A stretch of 64,000 nucleotides of DNA from Proteles cristata cristata (taxonomy: Eukaryota > Chordata > Mammalia > Carnivora > Hyaenidae): NCBI GenBank assembly GCA_017311185.1, contig JAESUZ010004131.1, forward strand, positions 124,001-188,000. Direction: 5' to 3'. Position numbers and translations under genes: made by a program. Under the pieces are notes generated by a model, which was not told where the DNA came from, searched no databases, and saw nothing but the letters and a program-made list of their open reading frames with translations. Positions 46,421-57,770 of the stretch are shown here, one piece after another; the first letter of the stretch is position 1; each line of letters begins with the position of its first letter.

Positions 46421-46647
46421 GGGGCACCTGGGTGGCTTAGTCGGTTAAGCGTCCGACTTTCGCTCAGGTCATGATCTCGCGGTTCGTGGGTTCGAGCCCC
46501 GCGTCGGGCTCTGTGCTGACTGCCAGCTCAGAGCCTGGAGCCTGTTGTAGTCTGTGACTCCCTCTCTCTCTGACCCTCCCCTGCTCACGCTGTCTCTCTC
46601 TCTCTCCCTCCTGAAAATAAATAAAACATTAAAAAAAAAAAAAAGAG
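46421..46647 (+). mobile_element. Young felid SINE with perfect TSD
   Basis: Near-consensus young copy (gactgccagctcag, gtgactccctctctc, ctgaccctcccc) with both Pol III box regions intact. Exact 13-bp TSD agagaactgtgct at 46408-46420 and 46648-46660. Confidence 0.96.
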
Positions 46648-46660
46648 AGAGAACTGTGCT

Positions 46661-47529
46661 AACCAGTAGACACAGGAGCAGAGTTGTACACTGAAACAGA
46701 AGCCATGGCAGGCCTTCCGCTGCCCTCTCGGGCACACACGGTGCACACTGAGCTTCCTGTCAGTGAGCACACATTGAATTTCCTTAAACAAGCCCCTCTT
46801 GAGGGTGGAATCCCCAATGTTCAGATAGGACTAGCACCCCAAGAAGTAGAAATTTCCCATACAGACAGGAGCTGACTGTGTGCAACTCACTCACTCAAAT
46901 CATAGACCTGTTTATCAAGATGTTTTGCATTAATTTTTATTTTTCTAATACTGCATTAAAATACTGTTTTTAGTGATTGATTGCTGAGTTTGGGGAAACC
47001 CTTAACTTCTGCCCCCACACAAGTACCTGCCTTGTGTCATCCGAGTGGCAATGCAGCTGAGACTGACCCATGACAGTTGCAGACAGACATATGTGTTCTC
47101 AAGATAAGGGCTTTTTAACGGTAGAAATTATTGAGAGCTTTGCATTAGATTGTAGGATGATGATCTGAGCCTCAGAAAAAATTCAGCCAAAGGTGTCTTT
47201 TCTCTAGGATGATGTGAAGACTGTCAGGCCTATAAAGACATAATGTACTTACTGACCCCAAAGAGCTAGACAACACTAAGTTCCACTTCTCAAAACCATG
47301 CTAAAACGATATTACAAGGATATAGAGAATTCAGACACTTTTCATAGAAATAATAAGAGCCCAACAAGAAGAAAGTGTTCTAGTTGGCCAGTCACAGCAA
47401 CTAATATCAAATGCTGACAAAAATCATCATAACAGCTTTGAAATAAATAGTAATTTTTCCTTCAGGAACAGATTTTAAGTTGGTCAGCTACATTTGTAGA
47501 CAGATTGCCACATCAAAAGTTCTGCATTT
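46661..47529. other. RGS7 intron, unclassified
   Basis: No recognised element; ORF of 63 codons only. Confidence 0.4.
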
Positions 47530-47711
47530 GGGGCGACTGAGTGGCTCAGTTGGTTGAGTGTCTGACTTCAGCTCAGGTAATGATCTCACAGTTCTTGAGT
47601 TTGAGCCCCATATCAGACTCTGTGCTGACACCTCAGAGCCTGGAGCCTGCTTCATATTCCTCTCTCTCTCTCTCTCAAAAATAAATAAAACATTAATTTT
47701 TTTAAAAAAAG
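47530..47711 (+). mobile_element. Older felid SINE
   Basis: Diverged head (ggggcgactgagtggctcag), cacctcagagcctggagcctgc body, shortened TC region, tail caaaaataaataaaacatt. Confidence 0.9.
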
Positions 47712-48384
47712 GTTGTGTGTTTCGGAAGGGATGACAAGGTACTTCTGATGAATTTAAGAGATCAAATACCCAATGAGCCAATTTAAAGTAAATGCAGAAA
47801 TAAAACCAAATAGCATAAATGCCTTCAGAACTGCATCCTAAATCTTGAGTGGCTGACAAAGTAACAGTGCCTTAAATCATTGTATATTGATACAGTGATA
47901 ATTCTGTGATATAGGATGTTAAAAAATGGAGAATTCAAGATGCTGGGGAAAATGAAAGAACTTCACTCTTCTAAAAGGAGGCATTTATTTCTTGCCCTAA
48001 AACATTGCAAAGCTTTCCGATGAGTCCATCTAGTTAATGAAACTGCAGAGGGGAAACTGGGAACTGCAGAGGGGAAACTGGGATGCTCCAGCTTCAGTCT
48101 TTCTGGCACTTAATTTAGATGTTGTTTATTTCATGAGGGCTTTAATTTTAGAGCCTCTGCAGTTCTACTTCATAGTCTTCCATACAACTCCCAAAGTCTT
48201 TAGCATCCACTTTTGATGTATCTATCCTCGTATGTCTATTTTTGGAGCCAGTTATTATTATTTTTTTAATTTCTAGTTTTTGGAGTGGTTTTATGTATGC
48301 CAAAAAAACAAAAAAGCTGAACAGAATGTATAATCCCATAAATCACCTTAATCCTACTCATAGTCTTCCCTGTTATTAATACCT
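47712..48384. other. RGS7 intron with a small tandem duplication
   Basis: Unclassified except for the 21-bp duplication listed separately. Confidence 0.4.
48041..48082. repeat. Exact 21-bp tandem duplication
   Basis: aactgcagaggggaaactggg occurs twice head to tail (48041-48061, 48062-48082) without mismatch. Confidence 0.92.
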
Positions 48385-49140
48385 TACATTCGAGTGGTAC
48401 ATTTGTTGCTATTGATGAACCAATACTGATACATTATAATTAAGAAAAGCCTATAGTTTGCATTAGAGTTTAGACTTTGTATTGTATATTCTGTGGGCTT
48501 TGACAAAGGTATAATGACATGTGTCCAGCATTGCTGTGTCCTACAGAATAGTTTTATTACTATTTATTACTAAAAAGTTCCTATGCTCTAGTTAGTCATC
48601 CTTCCCTTTCCCTCCTGAGCCCTGGGTAACCACTTACTCTTTTTCCTGTCCCCATAATTTTCCCTTTCCCAGAATGTCATCGAATTGGAATCATATAGTA
48701 GGGAGAGTTTCAGATTGGCTTCTTCCACTTAATAACATGTCTAAGTTCTTCCATGTCTTTGCATGATGGGATAGCTCATTGCCTTTTTATAACGGAATAA
48801 TATTCCATTTTATGAATATACCACAGTTGTTTTGTCCATTTGCCAGCTGAAGAACATCTTGGCCGCTTCCACATTTGGAAACTATGAATAAAGCTGCTGA
48901 GAACATTAGTATGCAGGGTTTTGTGGGGCATTAGTGTTCTTCTCATTTGGATAAGTCTTTGGGACAATGACTGGATTATATGGTAAGATTATGCTTAGCT
49001 TTGTAAGACATGGCCAAATAATTTTCTAGAGTGGCTCTACCATTTTGCATCCTGACCAGAAATGAATGAGAGCTACTGCTCCACATCTTCACCAGTTATT
49101 TAGTGCTATAGTATTTTGAATTTTAGCCATTCTAATAGAC
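48385..49140 (-). mobile_element. Old L1 3'UTR and ORF2 end, antisense
   Basis: ccttacattcgagtggtacatttg and ccaatactgatacattat mark the same old 3'UTR type as 23325-23885. It runs to ttttagccattctaatagac at the ORF2 end. Confidence 0.7.
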
Positions 49141-49290
49141 AGTGTCCACACTTGTGGTGAATGTAGCATAAGGTATAAACTTGTTAAATCATTGTTTTGT
49201 ATACTTGAAACGAATGTAATATTGTGTGTCACTGTATTTTAATTAAACAATAAAATAAATGTCAAAACTAAACAATAAAATAATAAACAA
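49141..49290 (+). mobile_element. Old L1 3' terminal fragment, opposite orientation
   Basis: cacttgtggtgaatgtagcataaggtataaacttg, then cttgaaacgaatgtaatattgtgtgtc and an AATAAA-rich tail. This is the + strand 3' end of an old L1, abutting an antisense L1. Confidence 0.65.
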
Positions 49291-50237
49291 CCTTAATTTA
49301 TAATACCAACAAACAATATTAATTTACTAAACAATAAAATAAATGTCAAAAAATAAATTTTATTTTTAAATGTCAAAATAGTAATACATTGGATCATTAG
49401 TCAAATGAAGTATATTATTGAAAAAATCTGGTTCTCATTTCATTAAATTTCTTGAAAGAAAAAGTATTTTCTTTTTTTAGCGCACAATTTACATTTGTAT
49501 GCTAATGTTAATGGTACTGCCTATTTCATTTCTAATTCCAATTGTTCATTATTGGTATATTAAAAAAAGCAACTTTTTGTCATGCAAACTTGTTATAATC
49601 AATAGTTCTAAGAGTCTTTTGGTTGTTCTTTTTAGATTTTCTGCATAGATAAACATGTCATTTGTCAACAAAGAGAGTTTCTTTCTTCCTGTCCAAACTA
49701 TACATCTAATTTATTTTTCCTGTCTTACTGAATTAGCTAGAACTTACTAGAAGATATTGAATACGAGTGGTGAAAAGGGACAACTTTGCTTTGCTCCTCA
49801 CCTTAACAGGAAAGTATCTAGTTTCTAACCATTTATTATGCTGTTAGCCATAGGGTTTTTGTAGATGTTTTTTACTAAGTAGAGGAAGTTTCTCTCTATT
49901 CCTGATTTGTTGAGAGTTATTTTGTTTTGTTTTAACAAATGGGTGCTAGCTTTTGTCAAATTCTTCCTCTGCATTTGTTGATATGATAATATGATTTTTA
50001 TTTTTTAGTGTGTTGATGTGATGGGTTTCATTAATTGTCTTTCAAATGGTTCTGTTTTGGTAGATTTTCAATTATTGATTCAACTTATTTAACAGATATA
50101 GGCCTATTCAGATTATGTTTTTCTCCTTGTGTGATTTTTCTTAGACTGTGTCTTTCAAAAAATTGATGTATTTTATATAGGTTATCATATTTGTAGTCTA
50201 GAGTTGTTTTTTAATATTCCTCTACCATCTTTTTTTG

Positions 50238-50396
50238 TGGGGGCACTTGAGTGACTCAGTCAGCTGAGTGTCTGACTCTTGGTTTTGGCTCAGGTCATGA
50301 TCTCACAGTTCGTGGGTACAAGGACCACATTGGGCTATGTGCTGACAACGTGGAGCTTGCTTGGGATTCTCTCTTAATTAATTAATTAATTTAAAA
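50238..50396 (+). mobile_element. Old SINE nested in L1
   Basis: Degenerate head ggggcacttgagtgactcag, ctcaggtcatgatctcacag body, short ttaattaattaattaattt end. The duplicated flank atattcctctaccatctttt / atattcctttactatctttt (second copy 50397-50416) shows insertion into L1. Confidence 0.88.
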
Positions 50397-51334
50397 ATAT
50401 TCCTTTACTATCTTTTCAAAGTCCATGGTATCAGTAGTGATAGCCCTTTTTTTCATTTATTGTGTTAGTAATTTTTGACTTCTTTGTTTTCTTGGTTAGC
50501 TTGGCTAGAGGTTTATCAATACTGATCTCTTCAAATAATTAGCTTTTGGGTTTATTGAACTTCTTTACTGATTTCCTGTTCTCAAGTTCATTGATTTCTG
50601 CTGTAATTTGTTAGTATTTCTTTTCTTCTTCTTCCTTTGGATTAAATTTGCTCTGTTCTTTTTTTTTTTTCACTGCCTGTTTTGCAAGTGTCATTTATTG
50701 GTTTTAGATCCTTTTAAAAAATATATGTATTCATAATGCTATAAATTTCCCTCTAAGCACAGCTTTCACTGCATTACAGATTATGATAACTTATATTGTT
50801 GGTGTCCTTCAGTGAAAGTATTTTTTTTTAATGTCTTGAGATTTATTTGAAAACATCTTATTTTCAAGTGTGTTGTTTACTTGCAAATAAATATTGGAAG
50901 GCTTTCCAGTGATCTTTCTGTTACTGATTTCTGGTTTAATTTCACTGTTGTCTGAAAGTATACTCTGTAAGATTTCTATGTTTAAAATTTGTTAGAGTGT
51001 ATTTTATGGCCGAGGACAGGGTCTGTTTTGGTGCATGTCCCATGGGAGCCTGAGAAGATTGTACATTCTGCTGTTGTTGGATATAAATGTCAATTTGAGG
51101 ATGCTCTTCTGTTCAGCTTATCTTTACCAATTTTTCCACCAAGGTATCTCTCAACTACAGATAGATGTGTGCTGAAATCTTTAATCATAATATTTATCTG
51201 CCATTTCTCCTTGAAGTCTCTCAGTTTTTGTCTCAAGCATTTCGATGCTCTGTTGTTAGGAAAATAAACATGGATTTTTATATCTTCATGAAGAATGAAC
51301 CCCTTCATCATATAAAATGTCCCTGTTTATTCTT

Positions 51335-51526
51335 TTTTTTAAATAGTTTATAGTCAAGTTGGTTTCCATATAACACCCAGTGCTCATCCCCACAAGTGCC
51401 CTCCTCCATGCCCATCATCCCCCTTCCCCTCTCCCCCACCCCATCAGCCCTCAGTTTGTTCACGGCATTCAAGAGTCTCTCATGGTTTGCCTCCCTCTCT
51501 CCCCCGCACTATTTTTCCCTTTCTTC
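51335..51526 (-). mobile_element. 192-bp young L1 3' fragment nested in old L1
   Basis: Antisense L1 3' end (gttggtttccatataacaccc, cccctctccccc, catggtttgcctccctc) bracketed by an exact 17-bp TSD, tgtccctgtttattctt, at 51318-51334 and 51527-51543. Extreme 5' truncation. Confidence 0.93.
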
Positions 51527-52266
51527 TGTCCCTGTTTATTCTTAATACTTTTTATTTTTTCTGAAGTCTGCTTTGAAATTAATTTAGCTACTCTAGCTTT
51601 CTTTTTGTTAGTGTTAACATGGCAAATTTTTATCCTTCCCTTTATTTGTAATCTATATGTGTCTTTATTTTTAAAATGCGGTTTTTGTAGACAGCATACA
51701 GTTAAGCCCCATTTTTTTGTCCACTCTGAGAGTCTTTGTATTTTACTTGACATATTACGACCATTACATTTAAAGTGATTATTAGTATAGTTGGATTAAT
51801 ATCTATCCTATTTGTAACCATTTCCTATTTATTTCCCCTTTTCTTTCTTTTTTTCTTTCTTTTTTTAGGTCTTTTTTTTTTTTTTTGCCTTCTCTGGTTT
51901 TAATTGAGCATTTAATATGGTTCCATTTTCTCATGTCTCTTAGTATGTCAATTATACTTCTTTTTAATCGTTTAAAGATTTTCCTAGAGTTTTAAATATG
52001 CATTTACAACCAATCTAAGATAACTTTCAGATAACACTACACACTTTATGAGTAGTATAAGCACCTCATATAAGAGAATATCCGCACTTTCTTCCTCCAG
52101 CCTCACAATTCTGCTGCCATTCCTTTCAGTTAACTATAAGCTATAACCCTGAATATATTGTTGCTATGATTATTTTGAACAAATGATTATTTAGATCAGT
52201 TAAGAACACTAAAAATAAAATGCTTTGTTTTATGTTCATTTATTCCTTCTCTAGAAATCTTCCTTT

Positions 52267-52476
52267 TTTTTTTTTTAATGTTTTATTTATTTCTAAGAGA
52301 GAGAGAGCGTGAGCAGGGGAGGGTCAGAGAGAGAGGGAGTCACAGACTGAAACAGGCTCCAGGCTCTGAGCTGGCAGTCACCACAGAGCCCGACGCGGGG
52401 CTCGAACCCACGAACCGCGAGATCATGACCTGAGCAAAAGTCAGACGCTTAACCGACTAAGCCACCCAGGCGCCCC
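52267..52476 (-). mobile_element. Young felid SINE, antisense, nested in L1
   Basis: Young-subfamily diagnostics (gagctggcagtcaccac, cacagactgaaacagg) and intact head. Exact 13-bp TSD gaaatcttccttt at 52254-52266 and 52477-52489. Confidence 0.95.
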
Positions 52477-52964
52477 GAAATCTTCCTTTCTTTATGTAGA
52501 TCTGAGTTTCAAGCATAGGACTTTACTTTTCTTTGAAGAAGTTCTGTTAACATTTCTTATAAGACAGGTCTACTGATAACATATTCCTTCAACTTTCATT
52601 TGTCTGAGAAAGTCTCTATTTCTTTTTCACTTTTGAAGGCTACTTTTGAAGGATAAAGAATTCTAGGTCTGTGGTCTTTTCTTTCAATATATTAAATATC
52701 TCATTCCACTCTCTTTGTGCTTATGTGGTTTCTGATGAGAAATTTGATGTAATTCTTATCCTTTGTCCTCTATGGGTGTTCCTCCCCCATGCCTCCGCCC
52801 AGTTTCTTTGAAGGTTTTCTCTTGATCTTTGGTTTTCCATCTTTAGAATATAATAGATAGATATAGATATAGTTATATAAACATAGAATTAGAGAGAGAG
52901 AGAGAGAAGATGGTTTGGTATTCATCATATTTGATGTTCTATGAATACCAGAATCTGTGGTTTG

Positions 52965-53375
52965 AGGTCTATATTAGTTTGCTAGGGCTCCCACAACAAA
53001 ATACCACAGACTAAGTAGCATCAACAACAGAAGTTTGTTTTTTCATAGTTCTGGAAGCTGGAAGTCCATGATCAAGATGCTGTCAGGATAGTTTTCTCCT
53101 GAGACCTCTCTCCTTGGCTTGTGATGGCCACCTTTCCACTGTGTTTTCACATAGTCTTTTCTCTATGCATACATATCCCTGTGTCTCTTCTTTGTCTTTT
53201 TTTTTCATTCTTCTTCTTCTTGTAAAGACAACAGTCATGTTGGATTAGTGTCTCTCTCTTATGATCTCATAACTGTCTCTCTGAAGGTCCATTTCCAAAT
53301 ACAGTCCCATTCTCAACTTTCTGGGAGTTAGAGCTTCAGCATATGAATTTTAAGGAGAAACAATTAAATCCATAG
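52965..53375. mobile_element. Ancient mammalian repeat (ttagtttgctagggct type)
   Basis: The phrase ttagtttgctagggctccc, then ccacagactaagtagcatcaac and tctggaagctggaagtccatgatcaag, is a well-known dispersed mammalian repeat. I do not assign a family name from memory. It appears to interrupt the old antisense L1. Confidence 0.55.
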
Positions 53376-53533
53376 CATGGACTACTATTAATTCAGGACA
53401 ATTCTTGGTCATTATTACTTCAAATATTTTTTTCTGTTCTTTCTTTGTTCTTTTCTGATACTCTCATTACATGTAGGTTATATCTTTTGTAGTTGTCTCA
53501 CAGTACTTGGATCTTCTGCTCTCTTTCTCATTC

Positions 53534-53730
53534 TTTTTTTTTTTTTTTTGAGAGAGAGAGTGAGTGAGTGAATGTGCACACATGAGAAGGGAAGGGGCAG
53601 AAGGAGATGGAGGGAGAGAATCCCAAGTAGGCTTCACACCCAGCATGGAGACTGACACGGGGCTCAATCTCATGACCTGAACTGAAATCAGAAGTCGGAT
53701 GCTTAACCAAATGAACCACCCAGATGCCCC
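53534..53730 (-). mobile_element. SINE, antisense, nested in L1
   Basis: Long T run, GA-rich body, degenerate head (aatgaaccacccagatgcccc). Flank tctcattcttttttttt present on both sides (from 53526 and 53731). Confidence 0.9.
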
Positions 53731-54430
53731 TCTCATTCTTTTTTTTTTTTTTCTGTTTGTATCTCAGTTTTGGAAGTTTAAATTGACATCTTCAAGCCCA
53801 CTGATTTCTTTCCTTAGCGATGTTCGGTCTATTACTAAGCCCACCAAAGTTGTTCCTCATTTCTACCACTGTTTTTATTTGTGTTTCCTTTTGATTGTTT
53901 TCTTAAAGTACCCATCTCTCTGCTTACATTGCTCATCTTTTCTTGCATGTTGTCTACTTTTTCCATTAGATCCCTGAGTATTTTAATCACAGCTATCTTT
54001 AATTCCATGTCTGATCATTCCTGTATCCCTTCTATATCCAAATCAGCTTCTCATGCTTGCTCTGTCTCTTCAAGTTGTTTTTTGTCTTTTCTATACCTTG
54101 TAAGTTTTTGTTGAAAGTAGAACATAATGTACTGCATAAAAGCAACTAAGATAGGCCTTTAATGTGAAGTATTATGTTTATCTAACTAGGATTTAGACTG
54201 TGTTCCCTGTTGCTGTAGCTATAGGTTTTAGGGGCTGTAATTTCCTCTGGTGTATTTGTTCTTGGCTCCCTGATTGTATTTGAGTTTCCTTAGATACTTC
54301 TAACATAAGGTCTGAGACATGCAATTTTTTTTTTTTATATTTGCTTCTTCTTTTATGCAGGGAGTTGTGTGTGAAGTGCGGGAAGGGAAGCACTGTACAG
54401 TCCAATGATTAGGTCTCAGTCTTTTAGTGT

Positions 54431-57057
54431 GCCCCTGAGCTGTGACCTTCACAGATGCCCCTTGGTTGTTTGAGATTATCTCCCCTGCACCGGCTTAAGT
54501 GACATAGGAAAGGTATAAGGGGCTTAAATTGGTTATTTGTCTATCCCCAGGTGGAAGACTAGACTGGGCTGGAATTGGTATTTTCCTTCCCCCAGGTAGT
54601 TTAGACTTGAATATAACCCCAGTTTATTAGGCACTGTTAACATAGTTTCCCCCGAGAAAAGCTTTGTTAAAAAGAACAGAATGTTCTGGGTGTATTTTAA
54701 AATGGTTGCTGTTTCTCTTTTCTGCTTGGAAGCATGAGGGAATTTTTCTCAGATCTTCACTGTGGGAAGCTGGTAGGGCTCCTGGAGGTAAAATTCACAA
54801 ATGGGTGATGTCTCCAATCCCCTGGAGATTTTAATGTTCTAGTTTGTTCACACCGAGCCTCCAGCAATAAGTCAGTGGTTTTAGCTTTCCTACCCCAGAT
54901 GGAGCTTTCTGCTTTTGGGCTTCTGCTCCAGTGAGTCCTGATTCTTCCTATATGCCTGTCAACCTCTCTAGTTTGGGGACAGTGATTTGCCCTGTGGCCT
55001 CCATTCTCTCTGCTGGATGTAGGAAGAAACCGTTGGTGTTTCCTTTGTTCGTTTTTTAAAAGTTTTGTGAGGATAGATGGGGATAAGTATTTCCAAGCTG
55101 CTTCCATGCTGGGCTGGAAACCAGAGAGCAGATTTTTATCGGGAAAAGAAAGAACAAATCACTACTAAGCAAGTTGTCTCTGTCTATTTTGTTTTTGGCC
55201 CTAATTTCATTTTCTCTTCAATATTTTATCATGGGATCGTGTCTGAATCAACATCTGAGAGAAATGGGAAACAAAGTTGGTTGTTTCTCCTCTGTGTGTT
55301 TGACCTTTCCATTGGCCTTTGGAGAGCGTCGGAAGCCCAACCATCAGTGCCATGGAAAATTTGAGGTTCTTATTTTCCCCTTGATTTCCCTGTAGCCTGG
55401 AATGGAAAGAGAGAGGAACCTGGCACACTCAGTTGGCAGATCTTGATAAGAGGGTAGAGAAACAAAATAAGAGTGCATCTAAGCTGAATCTTAATAACCC
55501 CTGCATGTTTTGAAACTTTATATCCCTTCCACCATAAACCTGTAATGAACAGAATTAACATGTTAATGTTCCGACATGTTTTCCCCAAAGCTATCATGAT
55601 CGATGATCATTTGTAAATTAACGTGCCCTGGCATGAGATCAGAGGTGCATCTAGAAAGAGAGATAAAACATCACACCCCACTAGGAGTATCAGATCATCA
55701 TTCAAACTTACAGATGCTCTGGGATAATTACAATTTTAAACACAAAATAAAAACAAACAAAAATCTCCACTGATTCAGCTAAATTGCAGTAATCTCCTAA
55801 TTTGTGGAAATGATGGACACTCCTACATCTCTCATAATAAAAAAGAAAAGCTCTACTATATTTTTATTACTACAGGTATAAAGGGTAGTATTGGTATTAT
55901 AATCTATTTTGTAAATTAAATATTCACCATGAACTAGTTTAGCCAAAACAAAGAACAACAAATCATGTCCTAAAATCAAAACACATTTACCCAATATAAT
56001 GTGAGAACTAACCAATCATTCAAGACTATTAGTTAAAAAGAACTAAAGAATTTATGGCATCCTTAGAATATGTATATATGTATATATAGAGAGACACAAA
56101 TCATTCTCCTTCTTTATAAAATGTCCCAAATTTTGTCATTTCAGGACACAAAACTTGCTGAGAAAAACAGTTAGCCACTAAATAATTGACTTTTCCCTGA
56201 CTTAAGCAAAAATTAAAACACCTGATTAACTCTCCTAACCTTATATTGACATGTACGTATGTACATTTATATATGTATATAATATTGCACACACATTTAA
56301 GTGTATTGCATGTGTACTTCCATCGTGCTTACATACAATACACATATAGTTATCCAAATGGAAAATTTAAATACTTCTAAACATGGTATCTACAAAATAA
56401 AATCAAGACTATGTTAGCATTTTTGAAATGCATCTCTACTGCTAATCTCAACTCTAGAACTGGTCCCTGTTGTACTAACAAGAACTTCACATATGAACTG
56501 AGCCACCAGCTTGGAAACATCTTGCTGCTTGTCTGTCCAAATAGTGAAGCGTATCTTTCGAGAAACCGCCTGCCTAATGGCTTGTGTTATCTACTGGTTT
56601 CTGGTTTGGCCCCTTCCTTACATGCCCTGGGCCTCTGCTGGCTTGAGTCTATTCTTTATGCCACCTGTAATCAACAGTATGAAAAGAAAAAGGGAAACAC
56701 ATTTGATATTTTATAGCAATGCCTCTTCAGCTTTTAACTGCCTAATTAATGTCTGCATTATTATATTGTGTCTTTACATTATCATTTATGCACATATTAA
56801 GAGGAACTTTTTTCTATTAATTGGGTTATGATATACGTATGTAAATGTATATGTCTATATTTGTATATGTGTATAGGGTGGGGGTGATGGATGATTGCTC
56901 TGTGTAGAAAGCTCAGATTTGTAAGCCTTGAAATCCATTATAATAGGAAATAAGCAACATAAGCAACATGCTTTCGAATAAGGAGTTAGTCTGGATGCCT
57001 TTGTAAGTCGCTAGAATGGAGTTTTGGGGACCTGTAGTCTCTCAAGTATCTTATATT
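54431..57057. other. RGS7 intron, unclassified (left part may be old L1 5' debris)
   Basis: 54431-55110 is GC-richer and could be the far 5' part of the antisense L1. The rest looks single-copy. Short TA/GT-rich patches lie at 56070-56095 and 56268-56300. ORFs up to 116 codons lack domains. Confidence 0.4.
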
Positions 57058-57216
57058 TCAGCCTTTCTCAATGTATGGCCCTGACTCACCTGTATCACTG
57101 GGATGATTTTAAAATCCAGAAACCTGGCCTCTTTCCCAACTCATGAAATCTAAGGCTCCAACCCAAGAATTGATATTAATAAGCACTTCCAGATATACAC
57201 TAATATTTGGAAGCCG
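57058..57216 (+). mobile_element. MER5A-like hAT-Charlie fragment
   Basis: Order of matches: actcacctgtatcactgggatg, aaatccagaaacctgg, ccaactcatgaaatctaaggc, aagaattgatattaataagcac, ccagatatac. These parallel the MER5A consensus; both ends are eroded. Confidence 0.55.
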
Positions 57217-57257
57217 TGCAGTCAATATTTATTTAGTTTACCAAGTCAGATTAATTT

Positions 57258-57462
57258 TTTTAATGCTTATTTATTTTTGAGAGAGAGACAGTGTGAGTAG
57301 GGGAGGAGCAGAGAGAGAGAGGGAGACACAGAATCTGAAACAGCCTCCACGCTCTGAGCTGTCAGCATAAAGCCTGATGCAGGGTTCAAACTCGGGACCG
57401 GTGAGATCATGACGTAGGCCAAAGTTGAATGCTTAACTGACTGAGCCACCCAGGTGCCCCTG
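57258..57462 (-). mobile_element. Felid SINE, antisense, perfect 17-bp TSD
   Basis: Antisense full-length SINE of the classic type (gagctgtcagcataaagcc). Exact TSD ccaagtcagattaattt at 57241-57257 and 57463-57479. Confidence 0.95.
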
Positions 57463-57589
57463 CCAAGTCAGATTAATTTGATATTTGCATTCCTGGTGGT
57501 TTTACATTTTGTTTCATTTTTAATGGGTATCCTGTTTGTCCAACAACGTTTCAAATAATAGTATATCACACATTTGAATGACAGATAAC

Positions 57590-57770
57590 AGCTTATATTG
57601 CATCTTTACATACATTATCTGATTTAATTCCTCACAGAAAAATCTTCAAAATGTTATTAGCCATAGTGAACAGATGGAGGGAAAGAAAGAGCAAGAGAGA
57701 TAAAGAATCTTCCCTATTTGCTAAGACTGACATAGCCAGGATTGGAGCCAGGATGTCTGAGTGTTACGCT
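57590..57770 (+). mobile_element. MIR fragment
   Basis: tacattatctgatttaattcctcac and agtgaacagatggaggg, then gacatagccaggattggagcc, follow the MIR core and 3' part. Confidence 0.55.

Larger units (their letters stand above)
49560..54430 (-). mobile_element. Long old L1, antisense, with several nested insertions
   Basis: Antisense L1 coding text runs from ttgttctttttagattttctgcatag (about 49620) past gagtcttttgg, ctagaggtttatcaatactgatc (50500) and gaagtctctcagtttttg (51210) to agcccactgatttctttcc (about 53800) and beyond. The element reads as one diverged copy of ORF2 and upstream parts. It is interrupted by a SINE (50238-50396), a young L1 fragment (51335-51526), a young SINE (52267-52476), an ancient repeat (about 52965-53375) and another SINE (53534-53730). 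The right border is uncertain. No intact ORF. Confidence 0.65.

Noticed and set aside
46005..46427. 140-codon minus-strand ORF
   Set aside because: It runs through the antisense of an L1 3'UTR; the proline-rich translation comes from the C-rich strand of the L1 G-rich block.
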